Positions 8,482 through 17,448 are shown, counted from the first letter of the stretch. The stretch: 64,000 nucleotides of DNA from Streptomyces sp. NBC_01116 (GCF_041435495.1 NZ_CP108644.1:8541501-8605500), one strand, 5' to 3'. Program-made: numbers and translations. The notes: generated by a model not told the origin, from the letters alone.

Positions 8482-9585
8482 TCAGGCTGCGGTGTTGAGG
8501 GGGCGTCCGCCCCGACGGATGCCCTTCTCGCTTCGTATGCGGGCGCGTTCCTTGCGCTCGGCGGCCAGGACATCGCGGTGACGGGCGTTAGCGTTGCGCC
8601 AGCGGAGGTAGGCATGCAGGGCCCGGGTCTGGACGGTGTGGTTCGGGTGATTCGAGTTGGCGATGGTGAACTGCCTCAGCGGTCCGAAGTGGGCTTCGAC
8701 CGGGTTCGCCCAGGAGGCGTAGGTCGGGGTGAAGCACAACTCGACCTTGTTCTTCTTCGCCCAGCGGCGGATGTCAGTGCCCTTGTGGGCGGACAGGTTG
8801 TCCATGATCACGTAGATCGGTGCTCCGTCGTATCGGGCGGCGCGGATCGACTTCAGGGCGGCCAGCGTGTTCACGGCACCTTTCCTGCGGCGGTTGACAC
8901 CCCACAGGCGGTCGTCGCCGACCGAGTAGCAGCCGTGGAAATACCGGACCCCGTGGGTGCGGTGGTAAGTGGCAGGGATCCGGTCGGGGCGCCCTTGGCT
9001 GGCCCAGCCCGAGCCTGCGATGGGCCGGATCCCGAGTGGGCCGAACTCGTCGAACGCGAAGACCCGGTCGGGGAAACGGTCCAGGACGTGCTCGATCCGG
9101 TCCAGCTTCGCCTCGCGGTCGGGGTCGGTGGATTCCTTCCAGGTCTTGGTTGGCTGGAAGGTGACTCCACAGCGGGCGAGCAAGCCGCGTAATGCCTCGC
9201 GGCCGATGCGGATCACTCGGCCGTGGACTGTGCGCAGGTAGGCGACGAGTTTGCGTAGCGACCAGCGAGTGAAAGGCTCGCCGAGCTTGGTGGGGCGGGT
9301 GGTGGCCGTCTGGACGACGAAGTCCTCGTCGTCATCGCTGAGCAGGCGGGGACGGCCTCCCGCCCGCCGAGGGTCCAGGCAGGCCAGGCCGATCTCGTTG
9401 AACCGGTGGATCACATCGCGCACGGTGTCCTCGTCGGCCGCCACCAGCTGGGCGATCACCGGCACCCGATTCCCGCCGGCCGAGGCCAGCAGCATCATCG
9501 CGCGCCGATAGCGCACCGCGTTGGTGCTGCCCCGGCGCACGATCTGCCGCAGCCGCTGCCCCTCCTGGTCGGTCAGTCCGCTCAC
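8482..9585 (-). CDS. IS630-family DDE transposase
   Basis: The 367-residue transposase has an N-terminal helix-turn-helix (residues ~35-75) and a DDE catalytic core. The aspartates are in F-D-E-F-G-P-L and M-D-N-L-S-A-H-K, and the glutamate is in A-N-P-V-E-A-H-F. The frame is intact from the start in the terminal region to an Arg-rich C-terminus, so the enzyme is probably functional. It lies 103 bp inside the right inverted repeat of the element. A second IS630 transposase in the window (34211) belongs to a clearly different subgroup. Confidence 0.92.
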   Translation of the reverse strand: MSGLTDQEGQRLRQIVRRGSTNAVRYRRAMMLLASAGGNRVPVIAQLVAADEDTVRDVIHRFNEIGLACLDPRRAGGRPRLLSDDDEDFVVQTATTRPTKLGEPFTRWSLRKLVAYLRTVHGRVIRIGREALRGLLARCGVTFQPTKTWKESTDPDREAKLDRIEHVLDRFPDRVFAFDEFGPLGIRPIAGSGWASQGRPDRIPATYHRTHGVRYFHGCYSVGDDRLWGVNRRRKGAVNTLAALKSIRAARYDGAPIYVIMDNLSAHKGTDIRRWAKKNKVELCFTPTYASWANPVEAHFGPLRQFTIANSNHPNHTVQTRALHAYLRWRNANARHRDVLAAERKERARIRSEKGIRRGGRPLNTAA

Positions 9586-9690
9586 ACGGACAGGGATCGG
9601 CCACCGCGCCTCCAGCGGTCGGATCGGACGTCACCGCACATCCAACCGCCACGGCGGCCAACCCAGCGAACCTATGCGGTCACAGCACTA

Positions 9691-9904
9691 GGGCGTGTTT
9701 CGAAAGTCCCGCCTGCTCGGCGGCGTCTGGCACTTCCCCAAGCTCTCGGCTTCGCTCGAGCAGGGGAGGCCCCATCCCTCGCCGCGTTGTCGGGATCGCC
9801 CCGATACATCCAGTATCGGGGCGACCCTCCGCCTTGCGATCGCACGCACCAGACGCCGCCGAGCCCGCCCTCCGGGCGGACGGTGCTACTTTCGAAACAC
9901 GCCC
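9691..9904. mobile_element. MITE copy 1 (IS630-type ends)
   Basis: The 214-bp sequence starts GGGCGTGTTTCGAAAGT and ends with the exact reverse complement. It is flanked by TA on both sides, and the left TA is shared with the end of the neighbouring IS630. It has no coding capacity. A shorter 175-bp copy lies at 20422-20596 with near-identical ends and right half; copy 1 has ~40 extra bases in its left half. Confidence 0.85.
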
Positions 9905-10197
9905 TAGCTCCGGCGTGGTGCGCCGTATGTCGTCGTCGGCGGCGTCGTAGAAGATGTGCTCGATCTCCAGGCAGACCCGGTCGGCCACCCGGACATGTCG
10001 GTACGGAATCTGAAAAACAGCCGGATGCCGCCGTACTTGCCGCGCTCGGCGTAGACGGGAACGCCGACGGAGGGCAGAGCCTCGACGCCGCGGTAGACCG
10101 TACGCACGGAGACTTCCAGCTGCTCGGCGAGCTCCGTGGCCGGAACCAGATCGCGCTGCAGTAACAGCAGGGTGGAGAGCAAGCGGTCGAACTTCAT
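9904..10197 (-). pseudogene. Truncated WYL/YafY-type HTH regulator
   Basis: The ATG at 10197 follows GGGAGGGA. The first ~60 residues form a YafY-type HTH (R-L-L-S-T-L-L-L-L-Q, then L-A-E-Q-L-E-V-S-V-R-T-V-Y-R) and the linker G-K-Y-G-G-I-R-L-F. After that the frame is lost, and it ends in a TAG formed by the MITE end plus its TA target. The WYL sensing domain that should follow is missing. The residual protein could still bind DNA, but it is probably a dead gene. Confidence 0.6.
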
Positions 10198-10610
10198 CCA
10201 CCGAGTCCCTCCCATTCCTGTCGGCAGGTGTCAGGTGTGAGCCTCATGATCGGGCGTGCCGGCGAACCGAACGGAGATTCGCTATGAAGCGCGACACCAT
10301 TCAGCAGCTAGTTGCCCACGTCGAGGGCGGGACCTGTTGCAGGCGACCGAGCTCCGCCGCCAGGCCCGCACCCGTCCCGGGCCCGGACAGATCCCGCTCT
10401 CCGCCGGTCTTCACGCCGCCGGGCCGTCCGGACTGCGGGAAATGACCGCCCGCGAACGGCTCGACGCCGAGCTCGACCCGCTCACGCTCGGCGGCCACCG
10501 AGTCAGGTGAAAGTCGGTGACGGAGCGGGTACCTACCGTGTTTTCGCCCAGCTCAATCGTGTTGATCGTCACCCCGTCAGACGTGATCGATCAGGCTAGT
10601 TTTATCAGGT
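10198..10610. promoter_or_regulatory. Divergent intergenic region with candidate leaderless promoter
   Basis: The gap between the truncated regulator and the acyl-CoA dehydrogenase-like gene holds no convincing gene. Just before the GTG at 10611 lie a perfect 10-bp palindrome TGATCGATCA (10584-10593) and a TAGTTT -10-like hexamer (10597-10602). With no Shine-Dalgarno before the GTG, this fits a leaderless transcript controlled through the palindrome. Confidence 0.35.
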
Positions 10611-12389
10611 GTGACTGTCTCTCAGATTCCGAATTCCGCATCAGCCTCCGCCGCGCTCGCCGACGTCCTGTTCGCCGGTCAGCTGGGCGCAACGCATGAT
10701 CGATGGAGGCGCCTCTTCAGCTCCGCCGAGTTCCGCTTCGAGGAGGGGCTGACCCACCGAGAACGCATAGACCTGAGCTACGACCGGCTCCGCCTGGTCA
10801 ACGAGGCCGTGGAGGCTCCGCAAGCCCTGGCGAACGATCCGGTCGAACTCACCGCCATACACGAGTGGGCCGGTGCGGTGGACCCCGGCATGGCCACCAT
10901 CGTCGCCATCCACTACAACCTCTTCTTCGGGAGCCTGGTAGACCACGAGGCGGCCGGGCGCGACCTGGGCGAGTACGTCCGCGCGGGCCGCATCGGAACG
11001 TTCCTCTGCACCGAGGTTGCCCATGGCAACGATGCCGCGCATATGGAGACCACGGCGACATACGACCGGGCGACACGCGAGTTCGTGCTGAACACCCCAA
11101 CGCCCGCCGCGGCGAAGTTCATGCCCAACACCGGCCCGGCCGGGGGAGCGAAGGGGGCCGTCGTCGCGGCCCGCCTGATCGTCGACGGCACCGACCACGG
11201 TGTCTTCTTGTTCCTGACGCCCCTCAGCGACGGCGACGGCAGCCCGTTGCCGGGTGTGGAGGTACGGCCGCTGCCCCAGACGGCCAGCAGCCCCGTCGAC
11301 CACTGCGCCACGACGTTCCACCATGTCCGCCTCCCGCACAGCGCTCTCCTCCAGGGCGACCACGGCCACCTCACCCCCGGCGGCGAGTTCACCAGCGCGC
11401 TCGGAAGCCCCCGGCGACGGTTCCTCCAGTCCATCGGGCGAGTCACGATGGGCAAGCTGTGCATGACCGCCCACAGCCTCGGCGTCATGCGGCACGCACT
11501 CGACATCGCCATGCGTTACGCCCACACCCGGATCACCTCCGGCATGACCAACGGGCAGCGCGTGCCGCTGATCGCCCACCGCGGCCATCACACACCCCTG
11601 CTCGACGCCGTTGCGACGACCTACGCCGCCACGCTGCTCCAACGGTCGGTCGTACGGCAGTGGGACCGGGCGACGGGCGAGGAGCGTGAGGCGTACGAGC
11701 GGCTGACAGCGATCAGCAAGGCCTGGATCACCTGGCGGGCCCGCGCGGTCATGACCGAGTGCCGCGAACGGTGCGGTGCCCAGGGCCTGATCCAGGCGAA
11801 CGGCATCGCGCTGCAGCTCGCCTCCATCGAGGGCACGATCACGGCCGAGGGCGACAACGCGGTGATCATGCAGAAGGCAGGGGGCGAGATGCTGCTCGGC
11901 GGTGTTGACCTCAAGCCGGAGAGCGAGATCGCGCCCGCGGACCGGGAGCTGACCGACCCCCAGTTCCTCCAGGATCTCTTGGCCGACATCGAGCACATCT
12001 CCCACAGCCGTGCGAAAGCCCGGCTCCGGCAGCGTGCCGCATCCCCGCTCGCCCGCTGGAACGCATCGGTGACGCCCGCCGTCGCGCTGGCCGACGCCCA
12101 TGTCCACAGACTCGCCGCCGAGTCCCTGCTGACCGCCGCTGATCAGGTTCCCTCCGGACTCCCGGCGGACCTGCTGCGCGGGCTGCATGCCTTGTTCGCC
12201 CTGCGCCGGGTCGCCGCGCACAGCGGGGACCTGTTGGCACGGGGCCGGTTGACGGCCGATCAGGTCGAGTACCTGCCTGATGCGGTCGAGGCGGTCCTCG
12301 GCTTCCTGGAGCCGCACGCGCTGACCCTCACCCGAGCCTTCGGTGTATCCGAGGCGCTGCTGGAGACGCACCCGATGCTCAGCGCCTGA
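10611..12389 (+). CDS. Acyl-CoA dehydrogenase/oxidase-like flavoprotein
   Basis: The 592-residue product follows the acyl-CoA dehydrogenase/oxidase layout. The N-terminal helical domain is at ~20-140. The beta domain has the flavin-binding T-E-V-A-H-G-N-D segment at ~143-150, and the C-terminal helices contain R-C-G-A-Q-G-L (~388-394). The last ~150 residues are oxidase-like. The probable reaction is alpha,beta-desaturation of an acyl thioester with FAD. A fatty-acyl-AMP ligase remnant lies 3 kb upstream; such pairs activate and desaturate lipid side chains in peptide natural products, so this may be the survivor of such a pair. The start is GTG at 10611 without a clear RBS. Confidence 0.8.
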   Translation: MTVSQIPNSASASAALADVLFAGQLGATHDRWRRLFSSAEFRFEEGLTHRERIDLSYDRLRLVNEAVEAPQALANDPVELTAIHEWAGAVDPGMATIVAIHYNLFFGSLVDHEAAGRDLGEYVRAGRIGTFLCTEVAHGNDAAHMETTATYDRATREFVLNTPTPAAAKFMPNTGPAGGAKGAVVAARLIVDGTDHGVFLFLTPLSDGDGSPLPGVEVRPLPQTASSPVDHCATTFHHVRLPHSALLQGDHGHLTPGGEFTSALGSPRRRFLQSIGRVTMGKLCMTAHSLGVMRHALDIAMRYAHTRITSGMTNGQRVPLIAHRGHHTPLLDAVATTYAATLLQRSVVRQWDRATGEEREAYERLTAISKAWITWRARAVMTECRERCGAQGLIQANGIALQLASIEGTITAEGDNAVIMQKAGGEMLLGGVDLKPESEIAPADRELTDPQFLQDLLADIEHISHSRAKARLRQRAASPLARWNASVTPAVALADAHVHRLAAESLLTAADQVPSGLPADLLRGLHALFALRRVAAHSGDLLARGRLTADQVEYLPDAVEAVLGFLEPHALTLTRAFGVSEALLETHPMLSA

Positions 12390-12529
12390 CCAGAACCACG
12401 AGGGAGACAGGTCCACGGCCGCCCGGCGGGGGAGGCGGCCGGAGCGACGGGTCAGAGGTCTGCTGGGCCTGTGCCGCATGGTCGCGCAGGGCGCCATCGT
12501 GGACTGGGGAACCGTCTTCCTGACGAACG

Positions 12530-12692
12530 ACGCGCGACACTGCTCGTCGACCAGACCCGCCCCAAAGGGCACGCCCTGTACCAGTCATGAGGCTGGACCA
12601 CCCTCGGAGACCTACGTCCCCGTCCTGACGCCCCGATCTTCCACGCCATGCTGCTCGACCTTCCCCTGGAAGCCGGGGGAACCGGGCGGTGA
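12530..12692 (+). pseudogene. GNAT acetyltransferase C-terminal fragment, copy 1
   Basis: One frame reads A-T-L-L-V-D-Q, H-A-L-Y-Q-S-stop-G-W-T-T-L-G-D-L-R-P-R, D-A-P-I-F-H-A-M-L-L. This is the C-terminal half of a GNAT N-acetyltransferase, interrupted by TGA near 12588 where Trp is expected. It matches the better preserved fragment at 17007-17234. Confidence 0.6.
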
Positions 12693-12707
12693 GAGCAGGC
12701 CGTGCTG

Positions 12708-12740
12708 GTCGGACCGGCGAGGGGTGGTCGCCGGTCCGAC
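12708..12740. terminator. Hairpin terminator, repeat copy 1
   Basis: A 12-bp perfect stem, GTCGGACCGGCG and its complement, encloses a 9-base loop between two convergent broken genes. Near-identical hairpins occur at 17264 and 22995, always downstream of the same gene remnants. Confidence 0.6.
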
Positions 12741-12768
12741 ACTTCGATCATGCCCTGGCAGGGTGGTG

Positions 12769-12945
12769 TCAGGCGGTGCGGGCGTCGTCGATGGTGCTGT
12801 GGATGCGTAGGACCTGATCGGCCCCCGTAAGAGTCAGGACGCGTTGCACCATGAGCGAGGGAGCGGCGATGCGGAGGTCGGTACGGTCGTGGGTGGTGAT
12901 GATCAGTCTGAGGAACGTCGAGTCCGCGAACGTGATGCGGGACGC
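12769..12945 (-). pseudogene. STAS-domain protein, 5'-truncated duplicate
   Basis: The 58 C-terminal residues (from A-S-R-I-T-F-A-D to V-L-R-I-H-S-T-I-D-D-A-R) closely match the intact STAS protein at 23060-23380. The N-terminal half and start are missing; upstream sequence in this frame is unrelated Arg-rich translation. Confidence 0.75.
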
Positions 12946-13107
12946 GAAGGGCGTACCTCGCCGCCGAAGGCCCGGACGGCGCCGCCCCCGGGTCGAACTG
13001 AGCTTCTCGTAGCCCCGGCCCGCAGGCGTCCGTCCGGCCGGCCGGGGTAGACGGCTGACCGGTCCGCCCATCGGCGCGGCCGGAACTCAGGAGAGGACAC
13101 GATCAGC

Positions 13108-14793
13108 GTGAGCGACGCCGAGTACCGGAAACAGACCCCCGACGGAGCGGCCGAACTTCTGGTTCGCTGCCTGGAGAACGAGGGCGTCGAGGTGGTGTTC
13201 GGCGTACCGGGCGAGGAGAACATCCGTTTCACCAACGCCCTCGCCCGCTCGGAGAAGATCCGCTACGTCCTCACCCGGCATGAGCAGGCCGCGTCTTTCA
13301 TGGCGGAGATGCACGGCCGGCTCACCGGCTCGGCGGGTGTGATGTCCGCGACGCTGGGGCCCGGCGCGATCAACCTGATGCTGGGCGTCGCCGACGCCAT
13401 GACGAACAGCACGCCCGTTGTCGCGATCACCGCGCAGGTCGGCAAGGAGCGCAACTACAAGGAGTCCCACCAGTTCGTGGACCTGGTGAGCATGTTCGCC
13501 CCGGTCACGAAGTGGTCGGCGGAGGTACCGGCTACCCAGGCCATCCCCGAGATGGTGCGGCGCGCGTTCAAGACCGCGGAGTCCGAGCGGCCCGGCGCCA
13601 TCTACCTCGCCGTGCCCGAGGACGTCGACGAGGCGACGGACGGCTCGGACCTGCGCCCGCTGCGCAGGAACGTCGTGCAGCCCGAGGCACCGTCCCCGAA
13701 GCAGATCAAGCGGGCGGTGGAACTGCTGCGGGAGGCCCGCCGGCCGGTGATCCTCGCCGGACACGGCGCGGCGCGGGGCGGCGCCGAGGAGTCGCTGGCG
13801 GCGTTCGCCACCGCGCTCGACGTGTCGACGGCGACCACCTTCCACGGCAAGGGCGTCCTGCCCGACGACCACCCGTGCGCCACCGGCACGTTCGGCTTCA
13901 TGCGGCGCGACTACACCAACTTCGGGTTCGAGGAGGCCGACGTCGTCATCGCCGTCGGCTACGAGCTGCAGGAGTTCGACCCGTCCCGGATAAACCCGGA
14001 CGGGGACAAGAAGATCATCCACATCCACCGCGTCCCGGCCGAGGTGGACAAAAGCTACTCGGTCGACGTCGGCATCATCGGCGACATCTCCGCCTCCCTC
14101 GACGCCCTCGCCACCGAACTCGACGGCCAGCGCTGGACCATCGACGACAAGGACACCACGGCCACCCGCACGCTGCTGGCCAAGGAACTCGAGCGGGGCG
14201 CCGCGGACGAGCGCTACCCGCTCGCCCCGCAGCGCGTCATCGCCGACACCCGCGCCGCGCTCGGTCGCGACGACATCGTGCTGGTCGACACCGGCGCGCT
14301 GAAGATGTGGATGGCCCGGCTCTACCCGACGTACGCGCCGAACACCTGCCTCATCTCCAACGGCTTGTCCACCATGGGCTTCTCGCTGCCCGGCGCGCTC
14401 GCGGTTCAGCTCGCCAGGCCGCAGACGAAGGTGCTGGCGGCGGTCGGCGACGGCTCGTTCCTCATGCACTCCCAGGAGATCGAGACGGCGGTTCGCGAGA
14501 ACATCCCGCTGACCGTGCTGATCTGGGAGGACAACGGCTACGGGCTCATCAAGTGGAAGATGGACCTGGAGGTCGGGGAACACTCCAACACCGACTTCGG
14601 CAACCCGGACATCGTCCAGTACGCCCAAAGCTTCGGCGCGAAGGGCTACGACATCGAGTCCGCTGGGGACCTGCTGCCGACGCTCCGTGAGGCACTGGCG
14701 GACCCGGGCGTGTCGATCATCAACTGCCCGGTGGACTACGCCGAGAACATGAACCTCATCGAGCACCTCGGGCACCTCGACTCGGCGCTCTGA
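13108..14793 (+). CDS. Thiamine-diphosphate enzyme, acetolactate synthase large-subunit-like
   Basis: The 561-residue product shows the three domains of the acetolactate-synthase/pyruvate-oxidase family. The N-terminal Pyr domain has the catalytic Glu in T-R-H-E-Q-A-A (~58). The middle domain is at ~200-330. The C-terminal PP domain carries V-G-D-G-S-F, ending ~26 residues later in E-D-N-G-Y-G, the TPP-Mg motif. It most resembles catabolic AlsS-type or related decarboxylases rather than biosynthetic IlvB; no small subunit (ilvN) follows. The start is GTG at 13108 after CAGGAGAGGA. An FMN/Fe-S glutamate-synthase-like gene follows 154 bp later on the same strand and probably works with it. Confidence 0.8.
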   Translation: MSDAEYRKQTPDGAAELLVRCLENEGVEVVFGVPGEENIRFTNALARSEKIRYVLTRHEQAASFMAEMHGRLTGSAGVMSATLGPGAINLMLGVADAMTNSTPVVAITAQVGKERNYKESHQFVDLVSMFAPVTKWSAEVPATQAIPEMVRRAFKTAESERPGAIYLAVPEDVDEATDGSDLRPLRRNVVQPEAPSPKQIKRAVELLREARRPVILAGHGAARGGAEESLAAFATALDVSTATTFHGKGVLPDDHPCATGTFGFMRRDYTNFGFEEADVVIAVGYELQEFDPSRINPDGDKKIIHIHRVPAEVDKSYSVDVGIIGDISASLDALATELDGQRWTIDDKDTTATRTLLAKELERGAADERYPLAPQRVIADTRAALGRDDIVLVDTGALKMWMARLYPTYAPNTCLISNGLSTMGFSLPGALAVQLARPQTKVLAAVGDGSFLMHSQEIETAVRENIPLTVLIWEDNGYGLIKWKMDLEVGEHSNTDFGNPDIVQYAQSFGAKGYDIESAGDLLPTLREALADPGVSIINCPVDYAENMNLIEHLGHLDSAL

Positions 14794-14947
14794 CCAGCCC
14801 GCGGCGCGGCCCGACCCCCGTACGGGCTGCGCCGCGGCCCTCCCGCAGGGGCCGTGTCCTCGGGTCTGCGGTATCCCGTGGCATTCCGGCGGGGCGGGGT
14901 AGATGGCCACCGTGAGGTTCGACCGGTCGAGGAGAGGAACTTTCGTC

Positions 14948-16462
14948 ATGCGTGCTCGGAGCGTAGGTGCGGCAGCCGCCACGGGGTTGGCGCTGGTGGC
15001 CGCCCGCGACCTCGTGCAGAAGAAGCACGCGCTGCTGAGGAACTTCCCCCTGGTGGGACACGCCAGGTATGTGCTGGAGACGATCGGCCCCGAGCTACGG
15101 CAGTACATCGTGACGTCCAACGACGAGGAGCGTCCCTTCAGCCGTGACCAGCGCAGCTGGATCTACGCGTCGGCGAAGGGGGAGAACAACTACTTCGGGT
15201 TCGGCACCGACAACGACATCGAGCACGTGCAGGGGCATGCATACGTGAAGCAGCGTACGTTCGCCGGTGCGCTGCCCGACCTGATCGATCCGCAGGCGGC
15301 GTTGCCCTCGGCCAAGGTGCTCGGCGGACCGCGCGGCCGCGCGAAGGCGTTCCGCCCGGCGAGCGTCATCAACATCTCGGCGATGAGCTTCGGCTCGCTG
15401 TCCGGCGCGGCCGTCACGGCGCTCAACAAGGGCGCGGCGCTGGCCGGGACGATGCAGAACACCGGCGAGGGCGGCCTGTCGCCCTACCACCTCAACGGCG
15501 GGGACCTCGTCCTCCAGATCGGTACGTCGTACTTCGGCTGCCGCAACGAGGACGGGACGTTCAACCTCGACAAGCTCAAGTCCATGGTCGCGGGCGCGCC
15601 CGTCAAGGCGATCGAGATCAAGCTCTCGCAAGGCGCGAAGCCGGGGCTCGGCGGCATGCTTCCGGGCGCAAAGGTGACCGACGAGATTGCCGGGATCCGC
15701 GCCATTCCCGCAGGCAAGGACTGCGCTTCGCCGTCGCGGCACACCGCGTTCCACGACGTGGACTCGATGCTCGACTTCGTGGAACTGCTGGCCACGGAGA
15801 CCGGGTTGCCGGTCGGGATCAAGAGCGCCATCGGGGAGATGGACTTCTGGGAGGAACTCGCCACCCTGATGGAGCGGGGCGAGCGAGGGGTCGACTTCGT
15901 GACCGTCGACGGTGGCGAGGGCGGCACCGGGGCGGCTCCTCTGATCTTCGCCGACTCGGTGTCCCTGCCGTTCCGCATGGGCTTCTCCCGCGTCTACGGC
16001 GTGTTCGCCGAGCGGGGCCTGACCGACGACATCACCTTCATCGGCTCCGGCAAGCTCGGCCTGCCCGAGAAAGCCGTCGTCGCGTTCGCCCTCGGCGTCG
16101 ACATGATCAACGTGGGCCGTGAGGCGATGCTGTCCATCGGCTGCATCCAGGCCCAGAAGTGCCATACCGACAAGTGCCCCACCGGCATCGCCACCCAGAA
16201 CCCGTGGCTGGCGCGCGGCATCGACGCGCCCTCGAAAGGCATCCGGGCCGCGATGTACCTGCGCACCCTGCGCAGGGAGTTGCTGAAGGTCTCGGGCGCC
16301 GTCGGTGTCCCCCACCCGTCGCTCATCACCCCCACCGACATAGACATCCTGAACGGCGACTACGACGCCCGCAGCCTGGGGAGTGTGTACGGCTACAAGG
16401 ATGGCTGGGGCTCGCTCGGCCCGGAGCTCGCCCATGAGATCGCCGAACTGCTTACCACCTGA
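14948..16462 (+). CDS. FMN-binding glutamate-synthase-domain protein with Fe-S cluster motif
   Basis: The ~504-residue protein corresponds to the central/FMN region of glutamate synthase large subunit (GltB) without the glutaminase or C-terminal domains. The N-terminal ~25 residues are hydrophobic and may anchor it to the membrane. The synthase barrel shows S-A-M-S-F-G-S-L, E-I-K-L-S-Q-G-A-K-P-G-L-G-G, and V-D-G-G-E-G-G-T-G-A-A-P. The Cys cluster C-I-Q-A-Q-K-C-H-T-D-K-C-P matches the 3Fe-4S motif of the family. The start at ATG 14948 follows GAGGAGAGGAAC; an ATG at 14903 lacks this. The family is widespread, and the true substrate of such stand-alone forms is uncertain. Confidence 0.8.
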   Translation: MRARSVGAAAATGLALVAARDLVQKKHALLRNFPLVGHARYVLETIGPELRQYIVTSNDEERPFSRDQRSWIYASAKGENNYFGFGTDNDIEHVQGHAYVKQRTFAGALPDLIDPQAALPSAKVLGGPRGRAKAFRPASVINISAMSFGSLSGAAVTALNKGAALAGTMQNTGEGGLSPYHLNGGDLVLQIGTSYFGCRNEDGTFNLDKLKSMVAGAPVKAIEIKLSQGAKPGLGGMLPGAKVTDEIAGIRAIPAGKDCASPSRHTAFHDVDSMLDFVELLATETGLPVGIKSAIGEMDFWEELATLMERGERGVDFVTVDGGEGGTGAAPLIFADSVSLPFRMGFSRVYGVFAERGLTDDITFIGSGKLGLPEKAVVAFALGVDMINVGREAMLSIGCIQAQKCHTDKCPTGIATQNPWLARGIDAPSKGIRAAMYLRTLRRELLKVSGAVGVPHPSLITPTDIDILNGDYDARSLGSVYGYKDGWGSLGPELAHEIAELLTT

Positions 16463-16579
16463 GCCAGCTACTCGGCCAACCGTCATGCCTCGCGCAGCAC
16501 GCCCATCGAGTGGAGCGCACCGAGTGGACGGTGGTGCGCATCGCGGTGCGCACCGGATGGACTCGGTGCGCACCGCTTG

Positions 16580-16937
16580 GGCGAGCACCAGGTGCTCATC
16601 GCACATCGCCTCCAGTGTGTCGGCGGTGTCCGGGTGCTCGGGGTCCGGGATCACGTTCACCGTGAACCGGATGATGCCGCGGGCGATGCCCGGCGCCGCC
16701 GTGACGGGGGAGTCCCGCGCCCAGTCCCGCAGCGCGCATCCGACCTCGCCCAGCGCGAAGGAGCCTGCGGACAGCTCTGCCCCCGTCCGCGGCCGTGGCG
16801 GGCCCGACGATGTCCTCGGCAAGCCGCAGCAGGACGAACGGGTCCCTCCGCTGCCGGAGGCCGATGACGGTGACCTCCGGGGCCGCCGGGAGCGCGCGGC
16901 GCTGCATGCATGGGGTCAGCCCCCGGTCCTGGGACAC
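16580..16937 (-). pseudogene. Unrecognised frameshifted gene
   Basis: Two overlapping minus-strand frames look coding in succession. The first runs from V-T-V-I-G-L-R-Q-R-R-D-P-F-V-L-L-R-L-A-E-D-I. The second continues with G-S-F-A-L-G-E-V-G-C-A-L and G-I-I-R-F-T-V-N-V-I-P-D-P-E-H-P-D. A frameshift near 16790-16815 would join them. I do not recognise the family. Sequence 3' of this, at 16480-16560, is repetitive GTGCGCACC-like DNA. Confidence 0.3.
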
Positions 16938-17006
16938 CTACAAGAGGGATGCGGCTCTGGTCGAGGCGGAGCTCAAGCCGGGCGGCGTCGCCCACTGGCC
17001 CCGGGC

Positions 17007-17234
17007 ATGGTCCGCACTCCTTGGCGGATGACCAGCTTTGCTCGCCAGCTCCACGACACCCTGCTCACCACCCGGCCCGAACTGGATGCAACGCTCCTCG
17101 TCGACCAGGACCACCCCAAAGTCCACGCCCTGTACCGGGGCCGGGGCTGGACCACCCTCGGGGACCTGCGCCCCCGCCTGGACGACGCCCCGCTCTTCCA
17201 TGCCATGCTGCTCGGCCTTCCCCCAGGGGCTGGG
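17007..17234 (+). pseudogene. GNAT acetyltransferase C-terminal fragment, copy 2
   Basis: The frame reads V-R-T-P-W-R-M-T-S-F-A-R-Q-L-H-D-T-L-L, L-L-V-D-Q-D-H-P-K-V-H-A-L-Y, G-D-L-R-P-R-L-D-D-A-P-L-F-H-A-M. This covers the acetyl-CoA-binding motif A region to the C-terminus of a GNAT enzyme. The N-terminal half is absent, so it is inactive. A decayed copy lies at 12530-12692. Confidence 0.65.
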
Positions 17235-17263
17235 GAGTCGGGGCGTGAGGGCGCACCGTGGTG

Positions 17264-17295
17264 GTCGAACCGGCGAGGAATGGTCGCCGGTCCGA
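17264..17295. terminator. Hairpin terminator, repeat copy 2
   Basis: It has the same stem as 12708 and 22995, with one mismatch (GTCGAACCGGCG opposite CGCCGGTCCGA), directly after the acetyltransferase fragment. Confidence 0.5.
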
Positions 17296-17320
17296 GTCCT
17301 CGTGTTCCGTGCGATGTCGG

Positions 17321-17376
17321 TCCCCGCCTGCTGGGGCAGATCCCCCGTACGGGGGATCTGCCCCAGCAGGCGGGGA
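17321..17376. repeat. Perfect 56-bp palindrome
   Basis: The sequence is its own reverse complement from TCCCCG to CGGGGA with no spacer, centred on CCCCGTACGGGG between 17348 and 17349. It would form a cruciform or, in RNA, a 26-bp stem. It lies between the acetyltransferase fragment and a small membrane-protein gene. Confidence 0.9.
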
Positions 17377-17448
17377 GGCCGAGGATTCGGTGCAGGCCGT
17401 TTCCTCGTGCCGGCCACAAGGGCTGCACGCCGCTCCTCGGGGTCCTCG

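Larger units (their letters stand above)
7867..9688. mobile_element. IS630-family element with passenger gene
   Basis: The ends carry a matching inverted repeat: GTGCTGTGACCG at 7867 and its complement ending at 9688, with weaker matching further in. Both sides are flanked by the dinucleotide TA (7865-7866 and 9689-9690), the target duplication typical of IS630/Tc1-mariner elements. The 1822-bp element holds a transposase on the minus strand and a SnoaL-like gene on the plus strand, tail to tail. The element is longer than a usual ~1.2-kb IS630. Confidence 0.75.

Noticed and set aside
10641..12572. 643-codon open frame antisense to the acyl-CoA dehydrogenase-like gene
   Set aside because: Mirror frame of a high-GC gene; no start signal and no recognisable domains.
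13087..16822. Long antisense frames over the TPP enzyme and glutamate-synthase-like genes
   Set aside because: Codon-position mirror effects; Val/Gly/Arg-rich sequence lacking motifs. Only the short 16.6-16.9 kb part looks protein-like and was listed separately.
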